6,793 nt of DNA from Cytophagaceae bacterium (GTDB taxonomy: Bacteria > Bacteroidota > Bacteroidia > Cytophagales > Spirosomataceae): NCBI GenBank assembly GCA_947471105.1, contig CANIYB010000136.1:1-6793 (forward strand). Reading direction: 5' to 3'. Below, in pieces: positions 1 to 5,750 of this stretch (positions are counted from its first letter, which is position 1; every line of letters begins with the position of its first letter). Below the pieces are notes generated by a model that worked only from the letters and a program-made list of their open reading frames with translations, was not told the origin of the DNA and did no database searches. The position numbers and the translations under genes are program-made.

Positions 1-433
1 CATGGGATTTGCATTGCCAGCTGCATTTGGGGCTAAAGTAGCGGTTCCTCATCGGGAAGTTGTGGCTGTCATCGGAGATGGTGGTTTTCAAATGACTTTG
101 CAGGAATTGGGTACGATTGCACAGAGTGGCCTTCCCGTTAAAATTATCATTTTAAATAATAATTTCTTGGGAATGGTTCGTCAGTGGCAACAGTTGTTTT
201 TTGACAATCGCTATTCCTTTGTAGAACTACAAAATCCAGATTTTATTACGATTGCTAAGGGTTTTGGGATAGATGGTCATAAAGTAAGTGACCGAAGTTT
301 ATTGAGTGAATCTTTAGATACATTATTGAACTCTGATAAGCCCTATTTATTGGAAATTGTTTGTGAAAAAGAAGAAAATGTATTTCCAATGGTTCCTGCG
401 GGAGGTTGCGTAACGAGTATAAGGCTAGAGTAA
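1..433 (+). CDS. ilvB: Acetolactate synthase large (catalytic) subunit, 3' part only
   Basis: This is the C-terminal quarter of the thiamine-diphosphate enzyme that condenses two pyruvates to acetolactate, or pyruvate with 2-ketobutyrate to acetohydroxybutyrate, in the cytoplasm. The visible 143 residues are the ThDP-binding domain. GDGGFQ (residues 25-30 counted from the ATG at base 2) followed by NNN (52-54) is the GDG-X(n)-NN cofactor/metal motif. GMVRQWQ (57-63) carries the Trp that lines the substrate channel and herbicide site in this family. The tail VFPMVPAGG (128-135) is the usual end of the family. Full-length enzymes have about 570 residues, so roughly 425 residues lie left of the window; the ATG at base 2 is internal, not the start. 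The stop is TAA at 431-433, and ilvN begins 3 bases later, indicating one transcript and probable translational coupling. Related ThDP enzymes were considered, but the adjacent ilvN and ilvC settle the call. Confidence 0.95.
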   Translation, partial: MGFALPAAFGAKVAVPHREVVAVIGDGGFQMTLQELGTIAQSGLPVKIIILNNNFLGMVRQWQQLFFDNRYSFVELQNPDFITIAKGFGIDGHKVSDRSLLSESLDTLLNSDKPYLLEIVCEKEENVFPMVPAGGCVTSIRLE

Positions 434-436
434 AAT

Positions 437-973
437 ATGTTAACAAATTATACGATTTCTATTTTTACGACAAATACGGTTGGTTTATTAAACCGGATCA
501 CGATTATCTTTACGCGTCGTCGGATTAATATCGAATGCTTAACGGTTTCTGAGACAGAGCGAAAAGGGGTTTCCCGATTTACCATTGTTATTCGCAGTCA
601 GAGCCGTGAATTTGTAGAAAAATTAGTTAGACAAATACGAAAAATTACCGATGTATTGGCCGTTTTTGGGTATTTGGATGATGAAATCGTATTTAATGAG
701 ATTGCATTATTTAAGATATCGACACCTTTGGGAAGTGAACCATTGGATGTTAAAACGATCAATTTGGATTGGAATGCGAAGGTGGTTCATTGGGGTTTAG
801 AATATGTGGTGGTAGAAAAAAATGGGACCGAAGAAGAAATTCATGAGTTTTATTCCTACATGAAAAATTGGGAAATTTTAGAATATGTGAAGTCTGGACG
901 AGTGGCGGTAGGAAAAACGGAGAAAGGCTTAGTCGAGTTTTTACCTGAAGAAGGTAATTGGGAAATTGTATAA
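437..973 (+). CDS. ilvN: Acetolactate synthase small (regulatory) subunit, ACT domain
   Basis: The 178-residue regulatory partner of IlvB activates the catalytic subunit and carries the valine feedback site. Residues 4-76 form an N-terminal ACT domain. Aligned by eye to E. coli IlvH, N13, G16 and N31 correspond to N11, G14 and N29, residues important for effector binding, so feedback sensitivity is probably retained. The NIECLTV segment (31-37) is the family signature, with Cys in place of the common Ser. The C-terminal half (about 85-178), beginning near NEIALFKIST, is the ALS small-subunit C-terminal domain and ends with a typical SGRVAVGKTEKG stretch. Length is slightly above the 160-175 usual elsewhere and normal as I remember it for Bacteroidota. 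The start is the first ATG after ilvB, with no Shine-Dalgarno site, as expected in this phylum. ilvC follows after 33 bases. Confidence 0.95.
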   Translation: MLTNYTISIFTTNTVGLLNRITIIFTRRRINIECLTVSETERKGVSRFTIVIRSQSREFVEKLVRQIRKITDVLAVFGYLDDEIVFNEIALFKISTPLGSEPLDVKTINLDWNAKVVHWGLEYVVVEKNGTEEEIHEFYSYMKNWEILEYVKSGRVAVGKTEKGLVEFLPEEGNWEIV

Positions 974-1006
974 AATGAAAGAATAATAAATTAAACAAGA
1001 ATTAAA

Positions 1007-2050
1007 ATGGCAAAGATTAATTTCGGAGGTGTTGTAGAAGACGTAGTGACTAGAGAAGAGTTTCCATTAGAGAAAGCTAGACAAGTATTATCAGATCAGA
1101 CCATTGCGGTGATCGGTTATGGGGTACAAGGTCCGGGCCAAGCATTAAACATGAAGGACAATGGCCTGAATGTAATTGTAGGTCAAAGAAAAGGAAAAAC
1201 CTATGACAAGGCCGTTGCTGATGGCTGGGTTCCAGGGGTAACCTTATTTGAAATTGAGGAGGCATTAGAAAAAGGTACCATTATTTGTTACTTATTATCA
1301 GATGCAGCTCAAATTGAGTTATGGCCTACCGTGAAGAAATATTTAACGGCTGGAAAGTCGCTTTATTTTTCTCATGGCTTTGGAATAACGTACAAAGAGA
1401 AAACGGGTATTATCCCTCCAGCAGATGTGGATGTATTCTTAGCTGCGCCTAAAGGCTCAGGTACTTCTCTTCGCCGTATGTTTGTAGCAGGAAAAGGATT
1501 GAATTCTTCTTTTGCTATCTACCAAGATGCCTCAGGAAAAGCACGTGAAAAGTGTATCGCCATGGCGATTGGCGTAGGTTCAGGCTATTTGTTTGAAACT
1601 GATTTTTACAAAGAAGTTACGTCAGATTTGACGGGTGAGCGTGGTACTTTGATGGGTGCTATCCAAGGAATTTTTGCTGCTCAATACGAAGTATTAAGAG
1701 CTAATGGCCATTCTCCTTCAGAAGCATTCAATGAAACAGTTGAGGAATTAACACAATCCTTGATGCCTTTAGTGGCTGAGAATGGAATGGATTGGATGTA
1801 TGCCAACTGCTCAACAACGGCTCAAAGGGGTGCTTTGGATTGGTGGAGACCATTCCGTGATGCGACTAAACCCGTTTTTGAAAAATTATATAATTCAGTG
1901 AAGACACAAGCGGAGGCTGCACGTTCGATTGATTTGAATTCTCAACCTGATTACCGGGTTAAATTAGAAGCTGAATTAACGGAATTGCGTGAGTCTGAAA
2001 TGTGGAGAGCGGGAGCTGCTGTTCGTAGCTTACGCCCTGAAAACAACTAA
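1007..2050 (+). CDS. ilvC: Ketol-acid reductoisomerase, short form resembling fungal Ilv5
   Basis: This 347-residue enzyme isomerises and reduces acetolactate or acetohydroxybutyrate to the dihydroxy acid, using NAD(P)H and two Mg2+. The N-terminal Rossmann domain shows GYGVQGPGQ (37-45). The following loop GQRKGK (59-64) has basic residues suited to the NADPH phosphate. SHGF holds catalytic H123, and APKGSG lies at 147-152. The knotted C-terminal domain has D207 and E211 (SDLTGERG) and E243 and E247 (NETVEELTQS), the four acidic metal ligands with the spacing of short-form KARIs; S269 in CSTT is the substrate-contact Ser. From memory, the match to yeast Ilv5 is striking over the whole length: KINFGG near the start, NETVEE, CSTTA-RGALDW, NSQPDYR-KLE-EL and the final LRPEN. 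Typical bacterial class I enzymes have GYGSQGHA and a different C-terminal half. ATG is preceded by A-rich sequence. It is the last gene before the terminator at 2106-2136. Confidence 0.96.
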   Translation: MAKINFGGVVEDVVTREEFPLEKARQVLSDQTIAVIGYGVQGPGQALNMKDNGLNVIVGQRKGKTYDKAVADGWVPGVTLFEIEEALEKGTIICYLLSDAAQIELWPTVKKYLTAGKSLYFSHGFGITYKEKTGIIPPADVDVFLAAPKGSGTSLRRMFVAGKGLNSSFAIYQDASGKAREKCIAMAIGVGSGYLFETDFYKEVTSDLTGERGTLMGAIQGIFAAQYEVLRANGHSPSEAFNETVEELTQSLMPLVAENGMDWMYANCSTTAQRGALDWWRPFRDATKPVFEKLYNSVKTQAEAARSIDLNSQPDYRVKLEAELTELRESEMWRAGAAVRSLRPENN

Positions 2051-2064
2051 TTTCAACTGGTTTA

Positions 2065-2083
2065 TTGCAAATGCTCTTTGCAA
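2065..2083 (+). other. Perfect 7-bp hairpin between ilvC and its terminator
   Basis: TTGCAAA (2065-2071) pairs with TTTGCAA (2077-2083) around a 5-base loop, 15 bases after the ilvC stop. No T run follows, so it is not itself a terminator. CAAATGC (2068-2074), in the 5' arm and loop, is also the exact reverse complement of GCATTTG (2114-2120), which spans the end of the 5' arm and the loop of the terminator. The two structures could therefore exclude each other, or the hairpin may simply protect the ilvC mRNA end. The pairing is seen in the sequence; any role is inference. Confidence 0.5.
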
Positions 2084-2105
2084 CAAATTTATTTTAGGAA
2101 TATTG

Positions 2106-2136
2106 AAGGAGGTGCATTTGGCACCTCCTTTTTTTT
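2106..2136 (+). terminator. Intrinsic terminator of the ilvB-ilvN-ilvC transcript
   Basis: AAGGAGGTGC (2106-2115) pairs perfectly over 10 bases with GCACCTCCTT (2121-2130) around loop ATTTG. With the end of the stem the T run spans 2129-2136 (8 T). The stem is much more GC-rich than its surroundings, as expected for a strong rho-independent terminator. It lies 55 bases after the ilvC stop and 14 bases before the ilvA ATG, and so separates ilvBNC from ilvA transcription. The 5' arm happens to read like a perfect Shine-Dalgarno sequence, which I attribute to the stem and not to translation. Confidence 0.93.
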
Positions 2137-2145
2137 GTAAATTTG
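2118..2145 (+). promoter_or_regulatory. Probable ilvA promoter overlapping the terminator
   Basis: TAAATTTG at 2138-2145 is a perfect match to the Bacteroidota -7 element TAnnTTTG. The -33 TTG can be supplied by 2118-2120, in the terminator loop, with a 17-base spacer, at the short end of the accepted 17-23 range. Transcription would start about 4-6 bases after the -7 element, at 2149-2151, essentially on the ilvA ATG. The core match is seen; use of the promoter is inferred. Confidence 0.6.
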
Positions 2146-2150
2146 GGGGC

Positions 2151-3155
2151 ATGGAATTCAACAAACTGATTACTGTTCCTAGCCTATCAGATATAAAAAA
2201 AGTAGCGTTATTATTAGATGGCGTGGTCAAACGCACGCCTTTAGAATACTCGGTTCCGCTTTCTGATCGCTATGGTGCCCAGATTTTTTTAAAACGAGAG
2301 GACTTACAAACCGTAAGGTCCTATAAAATCCGTGGGGCCTATTTTAAAATTTCGAATATTCCTGAATCATTACGGCCTCAAGGAATTGTCGCGGCTTCTG
2401 CTGGCAATCATGCACAAGGTGTCGCATTTTCCTGCGCCAAAATGAAAATAAAGGGCAACATTTTTATGCCCAAATCCACACCCCTTCAGAAGCTTGACGC
2501 TGTTCGGTTTTTTGGCCAAGATTACATCCGAATTAATTTAGTAGGCGAAACCTATGACGAGGCTTTCGATGCCTCTCGGAAATATTGCGAGACTCAAAAC
2601 GCTATTTACATTCCCCCTTTTGATGACTTTGATATTATCGCAGGTCAAGCAACGGTCACATTGGAGATTATGGAGCAATTAGGTCAGAAACTAGATTATT
2701 TAATGGTGCCTGTGGGCGGTGGTGGTTTAGCTGCTGGGGCCAGTTTGGTTTTACGCGAGCTTTCACCGGACACTAATTTAGTTGGTTTGGAGCCTGCGGG
2801 TGCTCCATCGATGTCCGAAAGTATTCGGGCACGTGAGTTGATACACCTAAATGATATAGATAAATTTGTGGATGGTGCTTCTGTCAAACAGGTGGGCGCA
2901 CATAACTTTTCGATATGCCTTGATGGAATCAATCAAATGTTGACCATCGATAAAAATCATCTATGCCAAACGATGCTCAATTTATATGCCATGAAAGGGA
3001 TGATTGTGGAGCCTGCCGGTGCTTTAAGCGTGGCTGGTTTAGCACTGATTCAGGATCAAATAAAAAATAAAGTGGTTGTCTGCATTATTTCAGGAGGAAA
3101 TTTTGATCCCAAAAGATTTCCCGAAATCACAAAAATAGCTCATTCAGTTTATTGA
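2151..3155 (+). CDS. ilvA: Threonine deaminase (threonine ammonia-lyase), catalytic domain only
   Basis: This PLP enzyme deaminates threonine to 2-ketobutyrate, the first step specific to isoleucine. In 334 residues it shows the fold-type II pattern: RSYKIRGA with K59 as the Schiff-base lysine, SAGNHAQG (83-90), the phosphate-binding loop VGGGGLAAG (188-196), EPAGA (287-291) and SGGN (314-317). The protein stops about 17 residues after SGGN. Biosynthetic enzymes continue there into ACT-like regulatory domains (422 residues in B. subtilis, 514 in E. coli). The length instead matches catabolic TdcB (329), so classical isoleucine feedback is not expected. The ATG at 2151 fits the family N-terminus; the reading frame stays open upstream into ilvC, but that stretch crosses the terminator. 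It has its own probable promoter and no Shine-Dalgarno site. The neighbouring ilv and leu genes favour a biosynthetic role; a catabolic threonine or serine dehydratase remains possible. Confidence 0.92.
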   Translation: MEFNKLITVPSLSDIKKVALLLDGVVKRTPLEYSVPLSDRYGAQIFLKREDLQTVRSYKIRGAYFKISNIPESLRPQGIVAASAGNHAQGVAFSCAKMKIKGNIFMPKSTPLQKLDAVRFFGQDYIRINLVGETYDEAFDASRKYCETQNAIYIPPFDDFDIIAGQATVTLEIMEQLGQKLDYLMVPVGGGGLAAGASLVLRELSPDTNLVGLEPAGAPSMSESIRARELIHLNDIDKFVDGASVKQVGAHNFSICLDGINQMLTIDKNHLCQTMLNLYAMKGMIVEPAGALSVAGLALIQDQIKNKVVVCIISGGNFDPKRFPEITKIAHSVY

Positions 3156-3211
3156 TCTTTTATCATTTTTATCATAAAATTTTTATTCTAAGCGTTTTCG
3201 ACAATTAAGAG

Positions 3212-3287
3212 TATAAATCTTAAATATGTTTTATTTTAAATATATTAATCTAAAAATATATATTTAATGGCTTATTTAAGATTTATA
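3212..3287. repeat. Nested inverted repeat upstream of the leuA promoter
   Basis: The outer arms TATAAATCTTAAATA (3212-3226) and TATTTAAGATTTATA (3273-3287) are perfect reverse complements over 15 bases. Inside them TTAAATATAT (3236-3245) pairs perfectly with ATATATTTAA (3258-3267) around a 12-base loop. The right outer arm ends 34 bases before the -33 element of leuA. No T run follows on either strand, so it is not an intrinsic terminator. It may be an operator for a dimeric regulator or a DNA cruciform or bend. AT-richness raises the chance of coincidental pairing, though 15 perfect bases is long. Confidence 0.6.
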
Positions 3288-3296
3288 ATCTAAAAA
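3246..3296 (+). repeat. Direct repeat TAATCTAAAAA, two copies 40 bases apart
   Basis: TAATCTAAAAA occurs at 3246-3256 and again at 3286-3296, an offset of 40 bases, close to four helical turns. The first copy lies in the loop of the inverted repeat and the second begins at its right-hand edge. Possible repeated protein sites are inferred; base composition alone could explain it. Confidence 0.4.
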
Positions 3297-3321
3297 AATA
3301 CCTTAGCTATATTGCTTAAAA

Positions 3322-3352
3322 TTGCTTCGTAATATAATTAAAGGTAGTTTTG
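3322..3352 (+). promoter_or_regulatory. leuA promoter (Bacteroidota type)
   Basis: TTG at 3322-3324, a 20-base spacer and TAGTTTTG at 3345-3352 match the Bacteroidota primary-sigma consensus TTG-N(17-23)-TAnnTTTG at all defined positions. The predicted start near 3356-3358 gives an mRNA leader of about 20 bases, too short for attenuation. Any regulation should therefore act on DNA around or upstream of the promoter, where the inverted repeat lies. Confidence 0.75.
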
Positions 3353-3375
3353 CATCTAATTAATTAATAAAAAAC

Positions 3376-4515
3376 ATGAGTAACCGCATTCAAATATTTG
3401 ATACTACTTTACGTGATGGAGAGCAAGTTCCTGGTTGTCAATTAAACCGAGAAGAGAAAGTGGAGGTGGCAAAGGAGCTAGAAAAATTGGGTGTTGATAT
3501 CATTGAAGCTGGATTTCCTATTTCATCTCCGGGCGATTTCGCCTCGGTAAAAGCCATTTGTGATGCGGTTTCAGAACCAACGGTTTGTGCCTTATCCCGT
3601 GCAAAAAAGGAGGACATCGATGCGGCCGCTGAAGCTTTAAAAACAGCAAAAAGGCCTAGAATTCATACAGGCATAGGTTCTTCCGATGTACATATCATTC
3701 ATAAGTTTAATTCAACCCGAGAAAAAATTATCGAACAAGCCATTTGGGCTGTTGATTATGCTAAGTCTTTTGTGGAAGATGTGGAGTTTTTTGCGGAAGA
3801 CGCGGGTCGGGCTGATTTGGAGTTTTTGGCAAAGCTTACTCATGCGGTCATTAAGGCTGGGGCTACGGTCGTTAATTTGCCTGATACAACCGGATATTTA
3901 CTTCCTCACCAAATGCACCAACGCATTTCCTATTTATATGAGCATGTGGATAATATTCATCAGGCAACGATTTCGATGCACAATCATAATGATTTAGGTT
4001 TAGCGACTGCAAATACGATTGCCGGAATCCAAGCGGGTGCACGCCAAGTCGAAGTGACGATTAATGGAATTGGGGAACGAGCTGGAAATACTTCGTTGGA
4101 AGAAATTGCCATGATCTTAAATGTGCATAAAGATTTAGGATTTACGACGGGCATTCATCCTCAATATTTATATCCAACCAGTTGTTTAGTTTCGAATTTA
4201 ATGGGGATGCCCGTGCAGGCAAATAAGGCGATTGTTGGCGCAAATGCGTTTGCCCATTCCTCAGGTATTCACCAAGATGGATTTTTAAAGCATGCGCAGA
4301 ATTACGAAATCATGAATCCTGAGGATGTAGGTGTACCTTCTTCGGCTATTTTATTGACTTCAAGATCGGGTAGAGCCGCGCTAAGGCATCGCTTAAGTTT
4401 GTTAGGGTACGAATTCGAAAAGCCGGACTTAGATAAATTATATACGCGCTTTTTAATCATGGCAGATGAGAAAAAGATGATCCATGATGCTGATTTAAAA
4501 GAATTGGTGGGTTAA
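3376..4515 (+). CDS. leuA: 2-Isopropylmalate synthase, short form without regulatory domain
   Basis: This enzyme condenses acetyl-CoA with 2-ketoisovalerate to 2-isopropylmalate, the first committed step of leucine synthesis. The 379 residues form a DRE-TIM (HMGL-like) barrel: DTTLRDGEQ (9-17) with R13 and metal ligand D14, metal histidines H202 and H204 in HNHND, GIGERAGNTSLEE (231-243) with N238, then HSSGIHQDG (294-302) in the linker region after the barrel. E. coli LeuA has 523 residues, the extra part being the leucine-binding regulatory domain; here the protein ends soon after the linker. Similar short forms are, as I recall, common in Bacteroidota. Homocitrate or citramalate synthase is a less likely alternative, given the close overall LeuA match and the ilv neighbours. 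The ATG is the first in frame after the promoter, preceded by A-rich sequence. leuB, leuC and leuD are not in the window. Confidence 0.92.
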   Translation: MSNRIQIFDTTLRDGEQVPGCQLNREEKVEVAKELEKLGVDIIEAGFPISSPGDFASVKAICDAVSEPTVCALSRAKKEDIDAAAEALKTAKRPRIHTGIGSSDVHIIHKFNSTREKIIEQAIWAVDYAKSFVEDVEFFAEDAGRADLEFLAKLTHAVIKAGATVVNLPDTTGYLLPHQMHQRISYLYEHVDNIHQATISMHNHNDLGLATANTIAGIQAGARQVEVTINGIGERAGNTSLEEIAMILNVHKDLGFTTGIHPQYLYPTSCLVSNLMGMPVQANKAIVGANAFAHSSGIHQDGFLKHAQNYEIMNPEDVGVPSSAILLTSRSGRAALRHRLSLLGYEFEKPDLDKLYTRFLIMADEKKMIHDADLKELVG

Positions 4516-4527
4516 TGCCAACGCGTA

Positions 4528-5601
4528 TTATTTCACAGAACTAGCTAATTCGATTCCTTCCTTTTCTAAAATTTTCAGGATGCCTAAATTGATTTCTTGC
4601 TTGACCAATTGAAATTTAGTGAAGTCCTTGCTAGATACAAATAGGGTTACAGAAATGTCTAATGAATAGGTTCCAAAGCCTTCGAAAACAATTTTTGGCG
4701 CTTTCTTCTTGCAAAGGGCATCTTGTAAAATAAGCGCCTCGATGTCTGCAATGGCTTTTTCAATTTGAGATGGCTTCGTTTTTAAATCACAAGTTAAATT
4801 GAATTTGGCTCTGCGAAAATCTCGCTCACTCATGTTCTCCAACGATTGCGAGGTTAATAGACGGTTGGGAATCATGATTAAATTCCCATCTACTCCCCGA
4901 AGTCGGGTACTTCTAAATCCTATCTTTTCGATGTCTCCTGAAATGCCACCTACCTGAATGCTGTCGCCGACCACAAAGGGGAGATCTAAAAATATGGTAA
5001 AAGAGGCAAACAAATTCTCCAAGGTTTCTCTAGCGGCTAATGCCAATGCCAAACCTCCAAGTCCCAAACCCGTTATCAATGCGACTACATCCACTTGGAA
5101 TACTCTCCCTAGCATCACAAAACCGGATGCTGTGATAATAAAGACCATGGATAGGTCATTTAAAAATGGGATAAATTGCTGTTTAGATTTTTGCTCAACT
5201 CCTTGCCATTTTTCTTGTGCCACTAAAATGACTACTTTCATCAATCGAACGATGACCCAAGTCACCGTATAAATAATGGCAATTTCAAACGCTTTTTTGA
5301 TTAGAAATAAAATTCCAAAATCCTGAATGGGTGTAAAATTCCACTGAGCTGGAACTTTTAAATTTTGTGCGGCCAAGTATAAAAAAATCCAAAAGATCAA
5401 TAATTCAAATGGCTTCCTTAATAGCTGGACGCAATCCTGAATGGAAATAGACTCTTCAGGGATAAATCGGAAAACAATTTTCGAGAACGAATTAGAGAAA
5501 AAACGCTTGAGCGCTATTCCCAAAAGAATTATCCCTAGAAATAAAATTAAATCAAAGGCTGAATTTTCTAACAGGTACCAATTTTCTAATGCGTCAATCA
5601 T
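4528..5601 (-). CDS. MscS-family mechanosensitive channel
   Basis: A 357-residue inner membrane protein of the small-conductance mechanosensitive channel family, which releases solutes on hypo-osmotic shock. Hydrophobic segments lie near residues 15-32, 64-78, 95-127 (long, possibly one helix plus a flank) and 149-168. The Gly/Ala-rich pore helix follows at about 171-205 (ALITGLGLGGLALALAARET, 174-193). The beta domain follows: DLPFVVGDSIQVGG (206-219), then GDIEKIGFRSTRLR (222-235) and the NLIMIPNRLL segment (240-249), all diagnostic. The alpha/beta C-terminal domain covers about 265-350. It is larger than E. coli MscS (286) because of extra N-terminal helices. The gene is convergent with leuA (12-base gap) and divergent from the outer membrane protein gene, so it is probably monocistronic. 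Which osmolytes or ions pass cannot be told from sequence. Confidence 0.93.
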   Translation of the reverse strand: MIDALENWYLLENSAFDLILFLGIILLGIALKRFFSNSFSKIVFRFIPEESISIQDCVQLLRKPFELLIFWIFLYLAAQNLKVPAQWNFTPIQDFGILFLIKKAFEIAIIYTVTWVIVRLMKVVILVAQEKWQGVEQKSKQQFIPFLNDLSMVFIITASGFVMLGRVFQVDVVALITGLGLGGLALALAARETLENLFASFTIFLDLPFVVGDSIQVGGISGDIEKIGFRSTRLRGVDGNLIMIPNRLLTSQSLENMSERDFRRAKFNLTCDLKTKPSQIEKAIADIEALILQDALCKKKAPKIVFEGFGTYSLDISVTLFVSSKDFTKFQLVKQEINLGILKILEKEGIELASSVK

Positions 5602-5622
5602 ATGCTTATTCTATTTTGAATT

Positions 5623-5630
5623 CAAATATA
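5623..5630 (-). promoter_or_regulatory. Probable -7 element of the mscS-family gene
   Basis: Read on the minus strand this is TATATTTG, a perfect TAnnTTTG match, 21 bases before the ATG at 5601. The predicted transcript start near 5617-5619 gives a leader of about 17 bases. No TTG lies at the expected -33 distance, so the promoter may be weak or need an activator. Confidence 0.5.
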
Positions 5631-5664
5631 GCCAAATACTTAATCGAATATGAAATAAAATTAC

Positions 5665-5672
5665 GACCTTTG
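5665..5672 (+). promoter_or_regulatory. Weak candidate -7 element for the outer membrane protein gene
   Basis: GACCTTTG matches five of the six defined positions of TAnnTTTG. It is 78 bases before the chosen ATG at 5751 and 36 before an in-frame ATG at 5709. No good -33 TTG precedes it. It is the best candidate in the 149-base divergent spacer but only tentative. Confidence 0.3.
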
Positions 5673-5750
5673 CAGACTAAATTGACTGAAAGAGCGTATA
5701 AATACTGTATGATTTATAATCCATTAACATCGAATTGCCTGTTTAATAAA

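Larger units (their letters stand above)
3156..3375. other. AT-rich ilvA-leuA intergenic region
   Basis: This 220-base gap contains no convincing gene. It starts with two short TTTTATCAT/TTTATCATAA copies and a weak A/T-only hairpin followed by TTTTTATT just after ilvA, a poor candidate terminator. It then holds the nested inverted repeat at 3212-3287, an 11-base direct repeat, two ATTGCTT copies 10 bases apart (3311 and 3321) and the leuA promoter. A 13-codon ATG frame at 3226-3267 is present but is upstream of the promoter and is what such AT-rich sequence yields by chance. Confidence 0.7.

Noticed and set aside
2106..2120. Perfect Shine-Dalgarno-like AAGGAGGTG followed by a TTG codon in frame with ilvA, suggesting an upstream ilvA start.
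   Set aside because: The purine run is the 5' arm of a perfect terminator hairpin, Bacteroidota seldom use strong Shine-Dalgarno sites, and the ATG at 2151 fits the family N-terminus. The added residues would be mere terminator sequence.
1989..2150. Longer ilvA frame beginning inside the ilvC 3' end.
   Set aside because: The extra 54 residues cover the ilvC end and the terminator and have no resemblance to threonine deaminase N-termini.
3158..3190. A/T-only hairpin plus TTTTTATT just after ilvA as a terminator.
   Set aside because: The stem is 4-6 A/T pairs and partly made of direct repeats, so it is not a credible intrinsic terminator; the ilvA transcript end remains unassigned.
3226..3267. 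13-codon ATG frame (three Ile, one Leu codon) upstream of leuA, possible attenuation leader peptide.
   Set aside because: It lies upstream of the predicted leuA promoter, has no terminator/antiterminator pair after it, and its Ile, Tyr, Phe and Lys codons are what very AT-rich DNA gives by chance.
4504..4521. Short TTGG/CCAA inverted repeat between leuA and the mscS-family gene, followed on the minus strand by TTCTTTT.
   Set aside because: Only 4 paired bases around a 10-base loop, so too weak to call a terminator.
4958..5272. Plus-strand frame antisense to the mscS-family gene.
   Set aside because: It is the complement of a well-conserved channel coding region, with no start context or recognisable protein features.
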